A stretch of 28,041 nt of DNA. Origin: a virus. Of this stretch, positions 14,589-22,900 are shown in pieces; position 1 is the stretch's first letter; each line of letters starts with the position of its first letter. The notes under the pieces were generated by a model that did no database searches, was not told the origin of the DNA, and saw only the letters and a program-made list of their open reading frames with translations. The DNA lies in the IMG/VR virus record IMGVR_UViG_3300032093_000663, positions 1 through 28,041 of that record; one strand, given 5' to 3'. The position numbers and the translations under genes are program-made.

Positions 14589-14848
14589 TTTACATCCTCA
14601 AATAATTTACGTTGAGTTTTGTACCACTCCTGCCACATACTGGACTTTAAGCTACAATCATGGTAAAGGTGATAATTTTCTGTAACCGTTTTAGCTACAT
14701 CACTAAGTTTAGCATTTTGTTCTAGTGGTTTTAATGATTTACAAGGTTCTAGTAATATCTGTGGTGCTTCTGGAAACTTAGGTTTTAGCGGAACAGAAGT
14801 GCTACAACCTACTAACGCCAGTGATAATGCTATTACTATCGATTTCAT
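14585..14848 (-). CDS. Outer-membrane lipoprotein, o-spanin candidate
   Basis: An 87-residue precursor with a signal peptide and lipobox LVGC (lipidated Cys15). The mature part begins STSVPLKPKFPEAP, a Pro-rich section as in Rz1-type o-spanins, and carries two more cysteines, then a helical YHDCSLKSSMWQEWYK region. Phage lipoproteins with this KFPEAP start and WxxWYxTQ end are widespread near endolysins. Together with the adjacent coiled-coil membrane protein it would join inner and outer membrane and fuse them in the last step of lysis. ATG overlaps the stop of that gene (ATGA), as expected for a coupled pair. Confidence 0.78.
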   Translation of the reverse strand: MKSIVIALSLALVGCSTSVPLKPKFPEAPQILLEPCKSLKPLEQNAKLSDVAKTVTENYHLYHDCSLKSSMWQEWYKTQRKLFEDVK

Positions 14849-15279
14849 TGTATTTTTTCCGCCGCACGATTATGTGCGTCTACAAATGGTTGTGGAATTT
14901 CACACTTAGTATCATACTTAACTACTTCTCGGTCAACATACTGTACTATATTTTGACCGCGTTCGCGTACTATTTTCTGTTGCACAACTACTTTTTCTAC
15001 TATCTTAATATTTTCTTTTGCTGCCTCAGCTTCAGCTTGTGCTAGTTTAACTTCTAGTTCTTTTATCCTAGCCTGCCAAGCACGTTCATTAGCTATAGAT
15101 CCTAGCATATAAACTCCGATAACTACAAGTATAATAGACCCAATTTGTAGTGGAGTTTTGTACACATGAATTATGGGTAGTGGAATAAACTTAAGTAGGT
15201 AAGTTATCACTAGTCCAACTAATCCTAAGGCTAGTACCACATAAAATAGCCACCAAGGCAGCCATTGAAGAATCCACAT
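14845..15279 (-). CDS. Inner-membrane coiled-coil protein, i-spanin candidate
   Basis: A 144-residue protein with two hydrophobic segments (about 6-30 and 44-61), then a charged coiled coil (about 66-110, ELEVKLAQAEAEAAKEN) and a C-terminal KYDTKCEIPQPFVDAHN motif that recurs in phage Rz-like proteins. A membrane anchor plus periplasmic coiled coil plus an adjacent lipoprotein gene is the spanin layout; two anchors instead of one is a difference from lambda Rz. I choose ATG 15279 over the ATG 15 bases upstream because AGGAGA lies between them, correctly spaced for the second. The Shine-Dalgarno overlaps the stop of the preceding gene. Confidence 0.72.
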   Translation of the reverse strand: MWILQWLPWWLFYVVLALGLVGLVITYLLKFIPLPIIHVYKTPLQIGSIILVVIGVYMLGSIANERAWQARIKELEVKLAQAEAEAAKENIKIVEKVVVQQKIVRERGQNIVQYVDREVVKYDTKCEIPQPFVDAHNRAAEKIQ

Positions 15280-15287
15280 TGCGTCTC

Positions 15288-15806
15288 CTACCATCGGCCT
15301 GCTTCGCGGCCAATATCAAATAACCATACAAAAAATCTAATTGCAATACTAAGTGTTATAACTAGTAAGGTTCCCCAGAATAGGTTTTCAATAAACCGCT
15401 TTCTACGGCGAGCTTGATCACGAATCATACGCTCACGGCGCTCACGAATTTCACGACGTAGCTGATTAAACTGACTATAGCCCTCTGCTCCTAGGTGTTG
15501 AAGTTCGCCGTAATAAAACATATGATATATTTCAGCTTCCATTTCTCGCAATCTTTGCTGTGCTATAATTATATCAAAGGCCTCTGCTGTTGCGGTTTTA
15601 CCAAATCCTATTTTTTCAAATAAGCCAGGCTTTTGCTCGCCCGTATCAGTTTTATTATCATTAATTAGTTGTTGAAGCTGACCAGCAGCATCCGCCCACT
15701 TACTTAATTGACGGTATACTCCCTCTACTTCTTGACCTACTTTTACAGCAGCTTTTAGGCCATTAAATGCAGCTGTTACCGTACCCATTAGTGTTAGCGG
15801 ATCCAT
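15288..15806 (-). CDS. Membrane protein with C-terminal anchor, conserved phage hypothetical
   Basis: A 172-residue protein with an N-terminal amphipathic, Ala/Gly-rich stretch (GTVTAAFNGLKAAVKVG), a helical centre, a very basic segment (RREIRERRERMIRDQARRRK, 116-135) and one transmembrane helix (about 142-164), ending GREAGRW. The topology suggests a soluble cytoplasmic body anchored at its C-terminus with the Arg cluster on the inner face. I know similar hypothetical proteins beginning MDP from other environmental phages but no function. It lies between the hendecad coiled-coil protein and the spanin pair. Confidence 0.6.
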   Translation of the reverse strand: MDPLTLMGTVTAAFNGLKAAVKVGQEVEGVYRQLSKWADAAGQLQQLINDNKTDTGEQKPGLFEKIGFGKTATAEAFDIIIAQQRLREMEAEIYHMFYYGELQHLGAEGYSQFNQLRREIRERRERMIRDQARRRKRFIENLFWGTLLVITLSIAIRFFVWLFDIGREAGRW

Positions 15807-15814
15807 TAGGTCTC

Positions 15815-16483
15815 CTAGTTAGCAAGGGGATTATCTAGTGCCTTTTTAATCTTGTCATCTACCTCACGACGAATTGTTCGCAATTCTGCATTAGTATCAC
15901 GTTCAATTCGGTTTACGCGCTCATTTACACCTTGCACTGTACTATCAACTTGTTTTTGCATTTCACGAACACTGGTATCAGCACTACGACGTATTTCTTT
16001 TATTTCTGTATCAACTTGTCGTCGTATTTCTTTAACGTCATCGTCAACTTGTCTACGAATATTAGCCACTTCTTTTTCGGTTTCGCGCTGGGCAACTTTA
16101 GTTCCGCGCTCTACGCCTTCTAAGACAGTTTCTGTACGACGAATATCACCTTTTAAATTTTGATTAATATCTCGTGTATAGCCTACTACTTTTTCACTGT
16201 TTTCTTCTAGTTTAATTATGCGAGCTTCGTATTCACTAAAATCTGGAGCAACATAGTTTGCAATTTTCTTTTTCATGTTTTCGTAGTCTTTGTATGCTTC
16301 AAATACTCCGTACATACCCCCGACCACAGATGATACAATACCTGCAGCAATCATTAGTTTAGCAGGTGTAAAACTGTACCCACCAATACTAATAACAGTA
16401 TCTTTACTAGCATACTTTTTCATGGCAGCTTCTGCAGCTTCTACCTTTTTGTTAATGTCAACATTATCTTCTGTATTGCTCAT
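15815..16483 (-). CDS. Membrane-anchored hendecad coiled-coil protein
   Basis: A 222-residue protein: an acidic soluble start, one transmembrane helix (about 41-62, KLMIAAGIVSSVVGGMYG), then an almost wholly helical, charged domain. Residues 139-193 consist of five exact 11-residue units (VANIRRQVDDD, VKEIRRQVDTE, IKEIRRSADTS, VREMQKQVDST, VQGVNERVNRI), with hydrophobics at positions 1, 4 and 8, the hendecad pattern of straight or right-handed coiled coils. I place the start at ATG 16483, not the TTG codon before it, because GGAG is seven bases upstream. The start lies inside the end of the Cys-repeat gene (20-base overlap). The function is unknown; a periplasm-spanning or multimeric scaffold is plausible. 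Confidence 0.65.
   Translation of the reverse strand: MSNTEDNVDINKKVEAAEAAMKKYASKDTVISIGGYSFTPAKLMIAAGIVSSVVGGMYGVFEAYKDYENMKKKIANYVAPDFSEYEARIIKLEENSEKVVGYTRDINQNLKGDIRRTETVLEGVERGTKVAQRETEKEVANIRRQVDDDVKEIRRQVDTEIKEIRRSADTSVREMQKQVDSTVQGVNERVNRIERDTNAELRTIRREVDDKIKKALDNPLAN
15905..16069 (-). repeat. Five coding 11-residue (33-bp) repeats
   Basis: Five consecutive 33-bp units encode the hendecads of the coiled-coil protein. DNA copies are diverged (for example variants of CGTCGTATTTCTTT), so the repetition is kept at protein level and probably arose by old tandem duplication. Confidence 0.8.
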
Positions 16484-17912
16484 CAATCATCTCCTGGTGA
16501 AGCCGGTCGCTACGCTGTGAAAGTGCACGTTGAGCGCGCGGATTATCTGGTAGTGTACGATTACGATAAATTTCCTTGCTAGTATAAAATACAGCATCTG
16601 GTAGGTTAACTTGTTGATACTGATCAAACCCCGGTACACTACCCATTTGTGCAACTTGCTGTGCTTGTTGTTGCTGCTGTGGATCTTGCTTAGCGCGCTC
16701 CGCGCGCTGGGCTTGAGCGGCTTGGGTTCGACGTTGCTGTTGTGCTGTAGGTTGAGGTGTAATACCGGATACAGTTAGGCCTGTACCAAGTTGTGGGCTA
16801 GTATTAATTTGAGAAGTAGGACTGGTGGTACTAGTAATACTTGGCACAGTAATTGCTTGCTGCGCTTGAGGGTCTGCTATTAATACAGTTTCTGCTAGGT
16901 TATTAGTATTGGTTAAAAAATTTGATTGACTAGGGCTAGAATTAGGAGAAATATAACCGGCACACTGTGGACTACTCTGCGAATTAGATTTACACGCATC
17001 TGTTACCTGTTTTTCCTTAAAAGCGTTTGCATATCCTGGGCAACCAGAATTGTATAAAGGATTTGCTATGCATTGTTGATTGAAGTATGCCTGTTGGTAT
17101 AGCGGGCAAGATGTAGAAAAAAGGGGATTAGAAGCACATTGTTGATTTATATACGCTGATTCGTATCCGGGACACTCAGGAGAAAACAAAACATTCACCA
17201 AGCATTGTTGACTACGATATGCTTGTGCATATCCCTGACAATTTGGACTGTATAGAGAATTAATATTGCATTGAGATTGAAAATATGCTTGTTGATAGTT
17301 TGGACAGGTTGATGCATAAAGTGGATTTACAGCGCACTCATCAACCACATACATTGCATTTAAAGAAACATTTCTAACCTGCGGGCCATAATAACCCGCC
17401 CAATACCTATCATCTTTTCCACTAAAACTTACATCAAATCTATCAACAAAATCTAAATTAAATGGACTACCATAATTTCTTTTGCCACTTACAGTTTCCC
17501 ATCCATTTGTTTGATTAAGTGTATAACTATCTTTTTGTTTACTGAATCCAAATTGATCTTTTAAATCAACAGAAAAAGAAACAAATCCTCTATTAAATTC
17601 ACTATTCATGTATTGAAAAGAATAATTGTATCCATAGAGTCTTAGATGACTACCTTGTAGAGTTTCGCGTAATCTTATTTCTTGGTTAACAATTTGCTGT
17701 GTATAACCAAATAAGATTGTTTGTGTTTGAGGATTGTAAGCTGCGCGATTTCCTCCAGATGTTCCGCCTGAACTATAATTACCTGTAACAGTATTCGCCC
17801 AATTATTTTGTATTAAATTGGGTGTTGTCTGTATATCCTGAGCACTAGAAAAGAATGAGAAGAATAGCCAGGACGCCAAGCCCAGCACTAACTTTTTGCC
17901 AGAAACTTGCAT
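16464..17912 (-). CDS. Secreted protein with six cysteine repeats
   Basis: A 482-residue precursor. Residues 1-24 are a signal peptide (LVLGLASWLFFSFFSSA). Residues 25-190 look like a beta-rich domain, ending in GYYGPQVRNVSLNAMYVV. Residues 193-320 hold six units with paired cysteines exactly ten residues apart; the first five start every 22 residues (Cys 193, 215, 237, 259, 281) and the last at 307. The consensus is CxxNPLYxxxCPGYxxAYxxQQ. Residues 320-430 are low-complexity Ser/Thr/Gln, and the end is basic. Comparable repeats occur in uncharacterised phage proteins, but I know of no function. Paired cysteines suggest disulfides in the periplasm or on the virion. Shine-Dalgarno AAAGGAGAG supports ATG 17912, 68 bases inside the previous gene. 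Confidence 0.75.
   Translation of the reverse strand: MQVSGKKLVLGLASWLFFSFFSSAQDIQTTPNLIQNNWANTVTGNYSSGGTSGGNRAAYNPQTQTILFGYTQQIVNQEIRLRETLQGSHLRLYGYNYSFQYMNSEFNRGFVSFSVDLKDQFGFSKQKDSYTLNQTNGWETVSGKRNYGSPFNLDFVDRFDVSFSGKDDRYWAGYYGPQVRNVSLNAMYVVDECAVNPLYASTCPNYQQAYFQSQCNINSLYSPNCQGYAQAYRSQQCLVNVLFSPECPGYESAYINQQCASNPLFSTSCPLYQQAYFNQQCIANPLYNSGCPGYANAFKEKQVTDACKSNSQSSPQCAGYISPNSSPSQSNFLTNTNNLAETVLIADPQAQQAITVPSITSTTSPTSQINTSPQLGTGLTVSGITPQPTAQQQRRTQAAQAQRAERAKQDPQQQQQAQQVAQMGSVPGFDQYQQVNLPDAVFYTSKEIYRNRTLPDNPRAQRALSQRSDRLHQEMIDEQYRR
16962..17336 (-). repeat. Six Cys-pair repeats, 66-bp period
   Basis: This encodes the six CxxNPLYxxxCPGY units; five have an exact 66-bp spacing and the sixth is offset by 12 bases and lacks the PLY and AY parts. 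The DNA copies differ at many sites while the Cys, Pro and Tyr codons persist, indicating selection on the protein. Confidence 0.85.
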
Positions 17913-18390
17913 TGTTACTCTCCTTTATGGATTCAGGTTTTCGTTCTGGATTGTTGTCCCATATTCTCTTGGCTTCTTCGCCGATCTTACCGTCTACAGG
18001 ACAAGGAGTACCAGCATTCATCATGGCAGTAAATACTCGATCATCTTGGCATAGTGTAGATACGGCTGCAACTTTCATGCCCATGTCGTATAAGTTTTTT
18101 GCTAGTTTAATACGTTCACAGTTCATATCCCGAACAGTACTACCACCACTAATACCTAGGATTTGAGTTTGTACTGCTCCTGACACACCAACAGTACAAA
18201 GATCATTGTTAATTACAGTAATACCTGGACTAATAGCACTAGGTGGTGGAGATTTAACTGTAGTTTCATTTACACTAGTACTAGTCGAATTAGATTGACT
18301 ATTACTTGTTGATTCTGAGATAATCCTGTCTGTTGTTTGTGCAAAGGAAAGGGTTGAGATCAAGAATAATAGCCAAACTAATTGTCGCAT
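17845..18390 (-). CDS. Conserved exported phage protein with C-terminal membrane anchor
   Basis: A 181-residue protein with a signal peptide (MRQLVWLLFLISTLSFA), a Ser/Thr/Asn-rich linker (ISESTSNSQSNSTSTS), a conserved-looking core and a C-terminal hydrophobic helix (WQKVSAGLGVLAILLILF). The core contains VSGAVQTQILGISGGST, NCERIKLAKNLYDMGMKVAA and MMNAGTPCPVDG, wording that I recognise from hypothetical proteins of other aquatic phages; four cysteines could form two disulfides. The topology suggests a periplasmic protein held in the inner membrane. Its 3' end overlaps the Cys-repeat gene by 68 bases, so the C-terminal anchor is encoded in the overlap. The pair may act together. No function is known to me. 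Confidence 0.7.
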   Translation of the reverse strand: MRQLVWLLFLISTLSFAQTTDRIISESTSNSQSNSTSTSVNETTVKSPPPSAISPGITVINNDLCTVGVSGAVQTQILGISGGSTVRDMNCERIKLAKNLYDMGMKVAAVSTLCQDDRVFTAMMNAGTPCPVDGKIGEEAKRIWDNNPERKPESIKESNNASFWQKVSAGLGVLAILLILF

Positions 18391-18405
18391 AGTAACCTCT
18401 AAGTA

Positions 18406-18786
18406 TTAGGCAGTTGGCGAAGGAGCTGAAGTTTCGGTTGGTGGAATAGGAGTAGTAGGTTCAGGAGCTGGCGGTGCCCAAGGTAAGCTTTCTTGAGTTA
18501 AATCAGCTTTTGCTGCTTCTTTATTGAGTACAAGTTCAATATGTGCTTTTATAGGCTGTAAATCTACAGTATTTTCAATCCACTGAACTACCTGTTGTTC
18601 AGTTATTTGATTTAGGGGAATGAAACTAGCAGGTTCTGGATCTTGTAATGTAGTGGTTTGTGGTAGTGAAAATTTTTGACCACTAAGTTCGCCTTCTAGT
18701 ATCCACTCTACTAGTTTTACTACGCCGGTTAATCCGTCCAGAGTTTTAGTACGAATGCTTGTTGGTTTAATTGTAAAGGTTACCAT
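18406..18786 (-). CDS. Small conserved tail-region protein
   Basis: A 126-residue protein. The first 75 residues alternate like a small beta domain (KTLDGLTGVVKLVEWILEG) and contain SFIPLNQITEQQVVQWIE (54-71), followed by a helix and LPWAPPAPEP, then a Pro/Thr tail. The order, a short beta domain, FIPxxxLTExQVxxWI, then LPW, is that of a small protein often found beside phage tail-fibre genes (similar to the DUF7936 group as I recall it). It would be a virion or assembly factor; the exact role is unknown. Shine-Dalgarno AAGGA precedes ATG 18786. Confidence 0.6.
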   Translation of the reverse strand: MVTFTIKPTSIRTKTLDGLTGVVKLVEWILEGELSGQKFSLPQTTTLQDPEPASFIPLNQITEQQVVQWIENTVDLQPIKAHIELVLNKEAAKADLTQESLPWAPPAPEPTTPIPPTETSAPSPTA

Positions 18787-18798
18787 AATAATTCCTTA

Positions 18799-19257
18799 TT
18801 ATACGGGTTGGGTTGGCCATTCTACTGACCAAGGAAAATTTGATTGTGTGGTAATATCTCTAAGAGCTTGTCTATACGTTGCCCATGTTTGTTTATCTAC
18901 AGGAGCATCTGCTACTTGTGTCCAGTCTGAGTTTGAAAGTAGTTCATTTCTCCGTTTTCTTATGTCGTATGCAGCAGCATCAAATCTAGTTTGAATGTGT
19001 TCTGGAAGTGCATCAACTACACTCCAAACCCTTGTCCAAGTTCCGTTTTGTAGAATGGGTTGTAGTTCAACTAATTCTTTAGTATGATCAATCTGTGGCA
19101 TTACGCTTTCTGCTACCCTAAAAATACCCCTACTATTTAGAGAACTTTCTTCTGCAGGAATAGTAAACGATGTATTAGGAAAATCTACTCTTAAATCGTA
19201 CAGATTATAAGGGTATTTCTCAATTTCACCATTACTATTTAGTTTTACATATATCAT
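18799..19257 (-). CDS. Phage tail assembly chaperone-like protein
   Basis: A 152-residue protein whose C-terminal half carries the pattern of the phage tail assembly chaperone/gp31-like family (PF16778 type): RKRRNELLSNSDWTQ (about 100-114), then DAPVDKQTWATYRQALRD, then FPWSVEWP. Proteins with this end are coded next to tail fibres and are thought to help fibre folding or attachment. The N-terminal half (KLNSNGEIEKYPYNLYDLR) is also commonly seen in that family. Its position directly after the fibre genes agrees with the call. Confidence 0.75.
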   Translation of the reverse strand: MIYVKLNSNGEIEKYPYNLYDLRVDFPNTSFTIPAEESSLNSRGIFRVAESVMPQIDHTKELVELQPILQNGTWTRVWSVVDALPEHIQTRFDAAAYDIRKRRNELLSNSDWTQVADAPVDKQTWATYRQALRDITTQSNFPWSVEWPTQPV

Positions 19258-19270
19258 TAGTTTTCCTTAA

Positions 19271-19936
19271 TTAGTAGTCTGTACCTGCCATATAATATCC
19301 AGTATATATAGTCCATGCCGTACCGCCCGAAGCATTGCCTACAAAAACATAGCTTTGATTTGCTGAAAAATATCCTGCAGGAGAGGGTGTAGCTAGATAT
19401 GTACTTGTAGTAGCTATGCCGGATGCGCCGCTGGTACGACCGTGAGTTCCAAATAGTATTTCTACTATAGGTAAATTACCTGTTTTTGCACTATTAAAAA
19501 ATGTAGCTTCATAAACAATACCAGGAGATCCTGCTGTTCCGCTTGTTGCTGCCGCTCCCTCATATCTTATTCTTGTATAATCAGTGCCTGAATTTCTATA
19601 GGCAACTCTTTGGTATGAATTATCTGCAGCACCTAGGTGAATTTTATGTAAGGCAGGATTACTTGCACTTAATCCACTATAAACAGTTGACCCACTACCA
19701 AAAGTTATATATGTATTAGATCCAATATAGGCCGTAGTAAAAGCATTATAGTTAAGTGAAAAAGTTGGTATAGTAACACTAACAAAACTATCATCAACAG
19801 ATGCATTTTGAATGCTTACCCATCCAGAAGGCGTCCAACTTGTTCCACCAGCACCTAAAGTGGGAGCTTTAGTACCGGATCTTGGCCAATATGGTTGGCC
19901 ACTAGCCATAAAATTATTAAAAGATATTTGATCCAT
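19271..19936 (-). CDS. Beta-rich tail or adhesin protein
   Basis: A 221-residue protein rich in Ser, Thr, Gly, Tyr and Ala, probably beta-structured, with segments AYIGSNTYITFGSG, LHKIHLGAADNSYQR and YTRIRYEGAA and no signal peptide. I have seen similar stretches in fibre-tip proteins of aquatic phages, but I cannot name a family. It starts one base after the large fibre gene stops and precedes the tail assembly chaperone-like gene, so it is most likely a virion fibre component or receptor-binding tip. Confidence 0.6.
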   Translation of the reverse strand: MDQISFNNFMASGQPYWPRSGTKAPTLGAGGTSWTPSGWVSIQNASVDDSFVSVTIPTFSLNYNAFTTAYIGSNTYITFGSGSTVYSGLSASNPALHKIHLGAADNSYQRVAYRNSGTDYTRIRYEGAAATSGTAGSPGIVYEATFFNSAKTGNLPIVEILFGTHGRTSGASGIATTSTYLATPSPAGYFSANQSYVFVGNASGGTAWTIYTGYYMAGTDY

Positions 19937-19937
19937 T

Positions 19938-22900
19938 TTAATTATCGTAGTTAGTTAAATAAGAACCGCGCCATCTACTTCCAGCATCGTCTGTAACAAA
20001 CATAAATAAGTGAGTTTTACCAGTTGTTAGTGTAGGAGCAATATTACCCGGCCATTTTACAGTTGAAGGCCAAGTAACCGTACCACTAGTGTGTGTTAGT
20101 TCAAGTGTAAATGAGTATGCAACATTAAACCCGGATGCAGCAGGTACATTACTAAATGTAAATGTGCTATCGCTACTAATAGTTCTTGTAAAGTAATTGC
20201 CTTCTCTACAATCAATATCTAATGAAGAGGTAAATCCGCTGTAGGTGTAAATTACGGCTTTTACATTCATAATAAAAGTTTCGGCTACTTGCATAGAAGA
20301 AGAACTTCCTGCACGCAAAACTACGCGATCGTTTGTACCAGATCCAGCATCTAAGAATAAATCTTGTGAAGTTAAACGATTAAATGAGTAAATCTGTGAA
20401 GATATTTCGGTGCCCGAACTATTTTTATCAGCAAATCGTATCATTCCTCCAAATCTGCTACCAACAGGTGTTAGAGTTCTTCTAATAACAATAACAGGAT
20501 AGTCAATACTACTATTAACGTTATTTTCGATTAAAAATGTTGATTGAGTACGAGTACTACCAAACATATACATGGGTATGTCTGTTGCCGTTCCGTATGC
20601 ATTATCGCTTGGGCCGCTGGCAGTATTAACTCGTAGTTTACTATTAATAAACAGGGTACCAGTCATTGTGCCGCCGGTTAGTGGTACCTTATTAGGATCA
20701 GTTGCTGTACCGGTTATATTTATACCCCAAGTACCACTAGCTCCACCACCTGCGAGGGTTGGCGAATAGTTATTATAATTTGAGCTATCAAGAACTGTAG
20801 CTTGGGTACCGCCTCCATACGAATTTTTATTTACGTATGCGGTACCATCAGACCATCTAAACTGCCAGCCATAACTATTATTATGAAATCCTGATGTATT
20901 TGAGCTTGGGTCAATCATTAGGGATATATGACCATTATTAGCAGTAAACTCTAAGCCTCGCCAACCATTACGCGTACCCTCAATTCTCCAAGCACCATAA
21001 GTACCGTTATTTGGATAAAAATGAGCACCATTATTGCTTTCATAAAAGCCATAATAACCGTTTAGGTGTACCCAGCTATTAAATCGGCCGTAATCACTTC
21101 CGCCTTGTTGAATTTGAAAACCATTACCTAATCCAAATAAACCTGCACCAGTTACATTATTGCCGCCCATAGCAATAGAACCAGTCATAGTTCCGCCGCT
21201 TAAGGGCAAGGCATAACTACTATAATTAGTAGCATCTAAAATTGCTCGCCAACTTTGCCAAGTACCACTATTACGACCACGTACTGCTAGTTGACCAGTG
21301 CGGTAATCTCCGTATATTTGATGTACCCAACTAGAACTATGTGCTTGTGAATAAATTGCACCATCGGTTTGACCAAAAAGACTTACAGAAGTTACATATC
21401 CAGTTCCGTTGTTCGTAATGTTGTCTGGTCCAGTGCCGTTACTACTATCTCCATTACGAAATTCAATACCGTCTATTTGACCAGCAGTACCAGCACTAGT
21501 TGCGTATCCTGAATTATCAGCATAACCTACATGGGTATCGGCATGTGCAGTATCCCCACTACTGTAGCCATACAACCTCCAATAACTACCAGTCCAGTAA
21601 GTTTGTACACTGTAGTCGCTGTTGTCATCGCGGCGGTATAGGCGGTAGGGGCCTGGACGAGCAGCACTTGTCCACATACCAACCTGACCAGTAATTGCAG
21701 ATGCTGCAACACTACTAACACTACCTGCACTACCAGTTATATTAATACCCCAAGTACCTGACGCTCCACCACCTGTTAGGGTTGGTGAATAGCTGTTATA
21801 ATTTCCACTGTGAAGTATAGTACGTAAAGAGCCCCAAGCAGTATTAACGCCGCTTCTTAAGTACCAATTTTCATGGGTTGAAGTAGTAGCGCCACCAATA
21901 ATCTGCCAAGCAGCATAACCATTAGACCAACCTTGCATTGTTATAGCTGAATGCCAGTCACTAACAATCTGATTAGTAAATTCAAATGTTGCTCTGTTAT
22001 CTTGATAGTCGTTTGGCGTATACTGACCTGCTCTGGTATCAATAATTTGAGCATAAGTTGCCCAACCTGCGCTACCTGCACTGCCACTTACATTTATACT
22101 CCAAGTGCCATCCGCTACGCCACGAATCTGATTCTTTACATGTGCTAGTGAGCTTTTACGACTCCACCCATCACCATTATCAGTAATAAAGTTAGCAATT
22201 GTTGGGTTTTCAACACCAGTATTAAAATTTACATGATTGGCAAATATGTAACCATTTCCATCACGACGTACGATATCGTTAGCATTTACACCAGTTGAAG
22301 CCGTAATTGTTGCACTATTAGCTTGGCTAGTAATCGTAGCGGCATTACCAGTAATATTAATACCCCAAGTTCCACTAGCTCCACCGCCTGTGAGTGTTGG
22401 TGCGTAGCTATTGTAGTTGCCGGCGTGTAGTACAGTACTACCACCCACTGTAATATTAAATCCACTAGATATGCTTAAATTATCGTCTATAGTAACTGAA
22501 CCATTAAAGTAGCTGGAACCATTATTATAAAAATCAAAACTAGTATTGTTGGAACTACCAACACCTAACTGATTAATACGCGTGTTACCTGTAACAGTAC
22601 CACCACTTAGTGGTAGTGCGTAGCTACTATAGTTGCCGGCATGTAGTACCTGATTGCCGCCTTGTTGTAGTGCAGTATCAACATTTACAGTGCCGTATCC
22701 AAGACTTATTTGCTTTTGCCAACTAGAACCATTATTAGCCCAGAAGGTAAGACCAGGATCTCCTGCATCAATAGCCCCATACGCTCTAGAACCATTAGTC
22801 CACCATACTGATGGAGTATTACCATTACCATCAAAATTTACAACTCTATTGCTGGCCCCACTTACAGCTGATAGTGTATGTGAAAATAGTGTACTAGCTG

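Noticed and set aside
14821-15045. 74-codon + strand frame rich in Phe, Tyr and Leu
   Set aside because: It looks like a membrane protein but is the antisense of the spanin-like pair, and no promoter or ribosome site is seen.
15280-15294. Earlier ATG for the i-spanin candidate
   Set aside because: The AGGAGA ribosome site lies after it and fits the second ATG; the earlier start would overlap the previous gene without its own site.
15852-16163. 103-codon + strand frame opposite the coiled-coil gene
   Set aside because: It is Ser/Arg/Thr repeats created by the complement of the hendecad repeats; a shadow.
16962-17336. Regular 66-bp periodicity that could suggest a CRISPR array
   Set aside because: The copies are diverged, in frame and code for Cys-pair units; there are no identical repeats with unique spacers.
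18787-18800. TATAAT-like hexamer upstream of 18786 on the - strand
   Set aside because: No -35 partner at suitable distance, and it lies at the end of the preceding gene within a compact operon.
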